Shown here piece after piece: positions 5,817-7,760 of a DNA stretch of 7,760 nt. Each line of letters opens with the position of its first letter. Position 1 is the first letter of the stretch. A program made the translations under genes and the position numbers. The notes below the pieces were generated by a model. The model saw only the letters and a list, made by a program, of their open reading frames with translations. It ran no database searches and had not been told where the DNA came from. Source of the DNA: Candidatus Hydrogenedentes bacterium CG07_land_8_20_14_0_80_42_17 (GTDB lineage Bacteria > UBA8481); the NCBI GenBank assembly GCA_002780065.1, contig PEWQ01000206.1:3926-11685 (forward strand), written 5' to 3'.

Positions 5817-7703
5817 TACCTTTCTATCAAGTATTTCTCTAGCCCATAATTCCGCGGCGAGTATAAGAAAAAGAGTCTCCTTCAAATTTGCTTCTCTCTT
5901 TTGATGTTTGGACAGCAGAGTTTCCACTGCATTAGGTCGAAACCAACCTCTGTTTCTTGCTCTTTCTGACAGCAAAACATCTGCGGCCCATTCTCCATTC
6001 TTTCCCCGAAACCAATCGTCGTATGGCGGAGTAAATCCCGCCTTTTTACGGTGAATAAACTCGGGAGGAAAAAATCTTCCTAAAAGTTTCTTCGAAATCC
6101 GTTTTGTCACTCTGCCTCTGACTCTCAAACTCGACGGTAGATGCTTTTCAGACCATTCGCAAAGGACAGGATCCAGAAACGGTTCTCTAACTTCAAGAGC
6201 GTTTGCCGAAGAAGAAATATCAACCTTGGGGCAGAACAATTCAGCAAGTTGAATTCGAATATCACAACGCCTTGCGCCCTCGACAGGATCGGATAAATCA
6301 GCGGCTTTCTCAGCGATGAATTTAGGACCGAATTCGGCAAGTTCTTCCGAATCAGGAATCATTTCAGGGCGCAAAATTTCGTTCGCCATTGCCATTGGAA
6401 ACCGTGTCCGCCAGAACGAATAACTTCGCTTTGCAGATCCTCTTGCAAGAACTGAAAGAAGTCTTGCGATTCTGTCGGTATTTCCTCTGCCGCCAGCTTT
6501 ACCCAGAGACGCAAAAAAATCCGAAAGGCCATCCTGCCATTTTTCCGGAAGAGTTTTAAAAATTCTTGCCGCTTGAAGAGGAAGATAAGTTCTGTAACCT
6601 CCAGCAAACTCATCGCCGCCGTCGCCCGATAATACAACCGTGACGTGCTCCTTCGCCGCTTTTGAAACAGCGTAAGTCGGAACGCAAGAGGGGTCTCCGA
6701 AGGGTTCGCCGAAGCGGCGCATTAATAGCGGCAAAAGATCCTTTACATCAAAATCTATCTCGACCCGATGATGCTCCGTCTCCAGTCGCCTCGCGGCTTC
6801 ATCAGAATATCTGGATTCATCATACGAAGTCCCCGGGAAAACAACTGAATAAGTTTTTATCGGAGAAATTCCTGCAGACCTTGCCGCGGCAACAATCAGA
6901 GTCGAGTCAATTCCTCCGGAAAGAAAGAAACCCAGCGGCCGCTCCGAAACCTGCTGGATCTTGACAGCATCGAGAAGTAGATTCCATATCTGCTCCTCTG
7001 CTTCTTGCTCCGAAACTATCTCTTCCGGGAAAGGAAGATCCCAATATCTTTCAACCCGCACCCTTCCCTTTTCAGCTACAAGCCTGTGTCCTGCCTGAAG
7101 GCGGTTAATTCCTTCAAGTATCGTCAAAGGCGCAACAGGCGCCTGAAACACGAGGTATCGATATAGCGCAGTCTTGTCGATTCTATATTCTCCATGCATA
7201 ACCGAAAGAAGCGACGCAATTTCAGAAGCCAGATACAGCCTTCCATTGTGTTCTGCCCAGACAAGAGGTTTTTCACCAAACCGATCTCTTGCCGCAAATA
7301 GCCTCTCTCTCTTCGAATCCCAGATTGCAAAAGCGAAAACGCCTCTGAGATCATGAAGCATCTCAATTCCCTTCTCTTCGTACAAATGAACAAGGACTTC
7401 AGTATCACTACTCGATTTAAATTTATGACCTTTGGATTCGAGTTCTTTTCTCAAGAGCATGAAGTTGTAGATTTCACCGTTAAAAATAATCCATACAGTT
7501 TCATCTTCATTGGAAATCGGCTGATGTCCGCAAGCAATATCGATAATCGAAAGTCTTCTGTGAGCCAAACCTATTCTTTCATTTACATAATAGCCAACAT
7601 CATCCGGCCCGCGATGCACTAGCTCATCTGCCATTCGTTCGAGCTCATTCAATGCTGGCGAGGCGCTTCCCTCTTCTGCAAATATTGCGGCTATTCCACA
7701 CAT
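5811..7703 (-). CDS. asnB: Glutamine-dependent asparagine synthase-family amidotransferase
   Basis: This intact 630-residue two-domain enzyme moves ammonia from glutamine to an ATP-activated carboxylate. The class II glutaminase domain begins MCGIAAIF, so Cys2 is the nucleophile and fixes the start. It continues with HRGPDD (30-35), HRRLSIID (48-55), FNGEIYNF (74-81) and SDTEVL (99-104). The synthetase domain has the PP-loop SGGIDS (262-267) and SGDGGDEFAGGY (359-370), then EVREPFLDP and KKAGFTPPYDDWFRG near the C-terminus. At 630 residues it is longer than the roughly 554 of E. coli AsnB and matches the amidotransferases of polysaccharide and exosortase-associated clusters. With glycosyltransferases beside it, amidation of a uronic acid or another sugar carboxylate is as plausible as asparagine synthesis. 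The gene symbol is at family level only. The stop codon lies within the downstream operator palindrome. No Shine-Dalgarno is visible. Confidence 0.93.
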   Translation of the reverse strand: MCGIAAIFAEEGSASPALNELERMADELVHRGPDDVGYYVNERIGLAHRRLSIIDIACGHQPISNEDETVWIIFNGEIYNFMLLRKELESKGHKFKSSSDTEVLVHLYEEKGIEMLHDLRGVFAFAIWDSKRERLFAARDRFGEKPLVWAEHNGRLYLASEIASLLSVMHGEYRIDKTALYRYLVFQAPVAPLTILEGINRLQAGHRLVAEKGRVRVERYWDLPFPEEIVSEQEAEEQIWNLLLDAVKIQQVSERPLGFFLSGGIDSTLIVAAARSAGISPIKTYSVVFPGTSYDESRYSDEAARRLETEHHRVEIDFDVKDLLPLLMRRFGEPFGDPSCVPTYAVSKAAKEHVTVVLSGDGGDEFAGGYRTYLPLQAARIFKTLPEKWQDGLSDFFASLGKAGGRGNTDRIARLLSVLARGSAKRSYSFWRTRFPMAMANEILRPEMIPDSEELAEFGPKFIAEKAADLSDPVEGARRCDIRIQLAELFCPKVDISSSANALEVREPFLDPVLCEWSEKHLPSSLRVRGRVTKRISKKLLGRFFPPEFIHRKKAGFTPPYDDWFRGKNGEWAADVLLSERARNRGWFRPNAVETLLSKHQKREANLKETLFLILAAELWAREILDRKVL

Positions 7704-7709
7704 AAGATA

Positions 7710-7738
7710 AGTATGAAGTTCAACAAATTTAATGGCAA
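7710..7738 (-). promoter_or_regulatory. Candidate promoter of the amidotransferase gene, placed for a leaderless start
   Basis: On the minus strand TTGCCA (7738-7733, 5/6 to TTGACA) and CATACT (7715-7710, 4/6 to TATAAT) are 17 bp apart. The -10 ends only 6 nt before the ATG, so transcription would begin at or next to the A of the start codon. No Shine-Dalgarno is present, consistent with leaderless translation. The -10 match is weak and the only support is spacing. Confidence 0.3.
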
Positions 7739-7748
7739 CCAGAATTTC

Positions 7749-7760
7749 GGGGTCAGGCTT
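7749..7760. repeat. GGGGTCAGGCTT, possible edge of a REP-type element
   Basis: The last 12 bases read GGGGTCAGGCTT (reverse complement AAGCCTGACCCC). Similar GGGGTCAG sequences commonly flank REP-associated (Y1/IS200-like) transposase genes in many bacteria. No transposase or paired repeat is visible inside the window, so this rests on resemblance alone. It lies 45 bp upstream of the amidotransferase start. Confidence 0.2.

Overview
The window is a compact stretch of bacterial chromosome that looks like part of a surface-glycan (O-antigen, capsule or exopolysaccharide) locus. It encodes six clear proteins: a glutamine-dependent amidotransferase of the asparagine-synthase family, a GT2 glycosyltransferase, a GT-C-like polytopic membrane glycosyltransferase, two unrelated class I SAM methyltransferases, and a lipoprotein with a carbohydrate-binding-like domain followed by an alpha-helical, glycosidase-like domain. 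The lipoprotein signal and the gene content suggest a Gram-negative bacterium of moderate to low GC. I cannot name the phylum. Only one of the six genes has a strong Shine-Dalgarno sequence. I saw no tRNA, rRNA, CRISPR array, transposase gene or integrase.

Layout. Left, plus strand: positions 1-108 hold the possible tail of an unseen gene and a possible promoter. They are followed by a zinc-finger-type methyltransferase (109-1065) that overlaps by 8 bp a GT-C-like membrane protein (1058-2554). Right, minus strand, in order of transcription: the amidotransferase (7703-5811), the lipoprotein (5765-4059), the GT2 glycosyltransferase (3986-3267) and the second methyltransferase (3270-2599). The last two share an ATGA stop/start overlap. 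The two blocks converge with only 44 bp between their stop codons. No stretch over 300 bases lacks a gene.

How the genes may work together (inference). The GT2 enzyme is of the type that transfers a sugar to or from a polyprenyl phosphate carrier. The GT-C protein would use a polyprenyl-linked donor on the outer face of the inner membrane. The methyltransferases and amidotransferase would decorate sugars or nucleotide-sugars. The exported lipoprotein would bind or cleave the finished or imported polysaccharide.

The most distinctive signal is a perfect 14-bp palindrome, TGTAAGCGCTTACA, at 5802-5815. It overlaps the amidotransferase stop codon and a plausible -35 box just upstream of the lipoprotein gene. 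It has the form of a LacI/GalR-family operator (the cre-like class), so the lipoprotein and the genes after it may be under sugar-responsive control separate from the amidotransferase. The right edge ends in GGGGTCAGGCTT, which resembles sequence often seen at REP-associated transposase elements.
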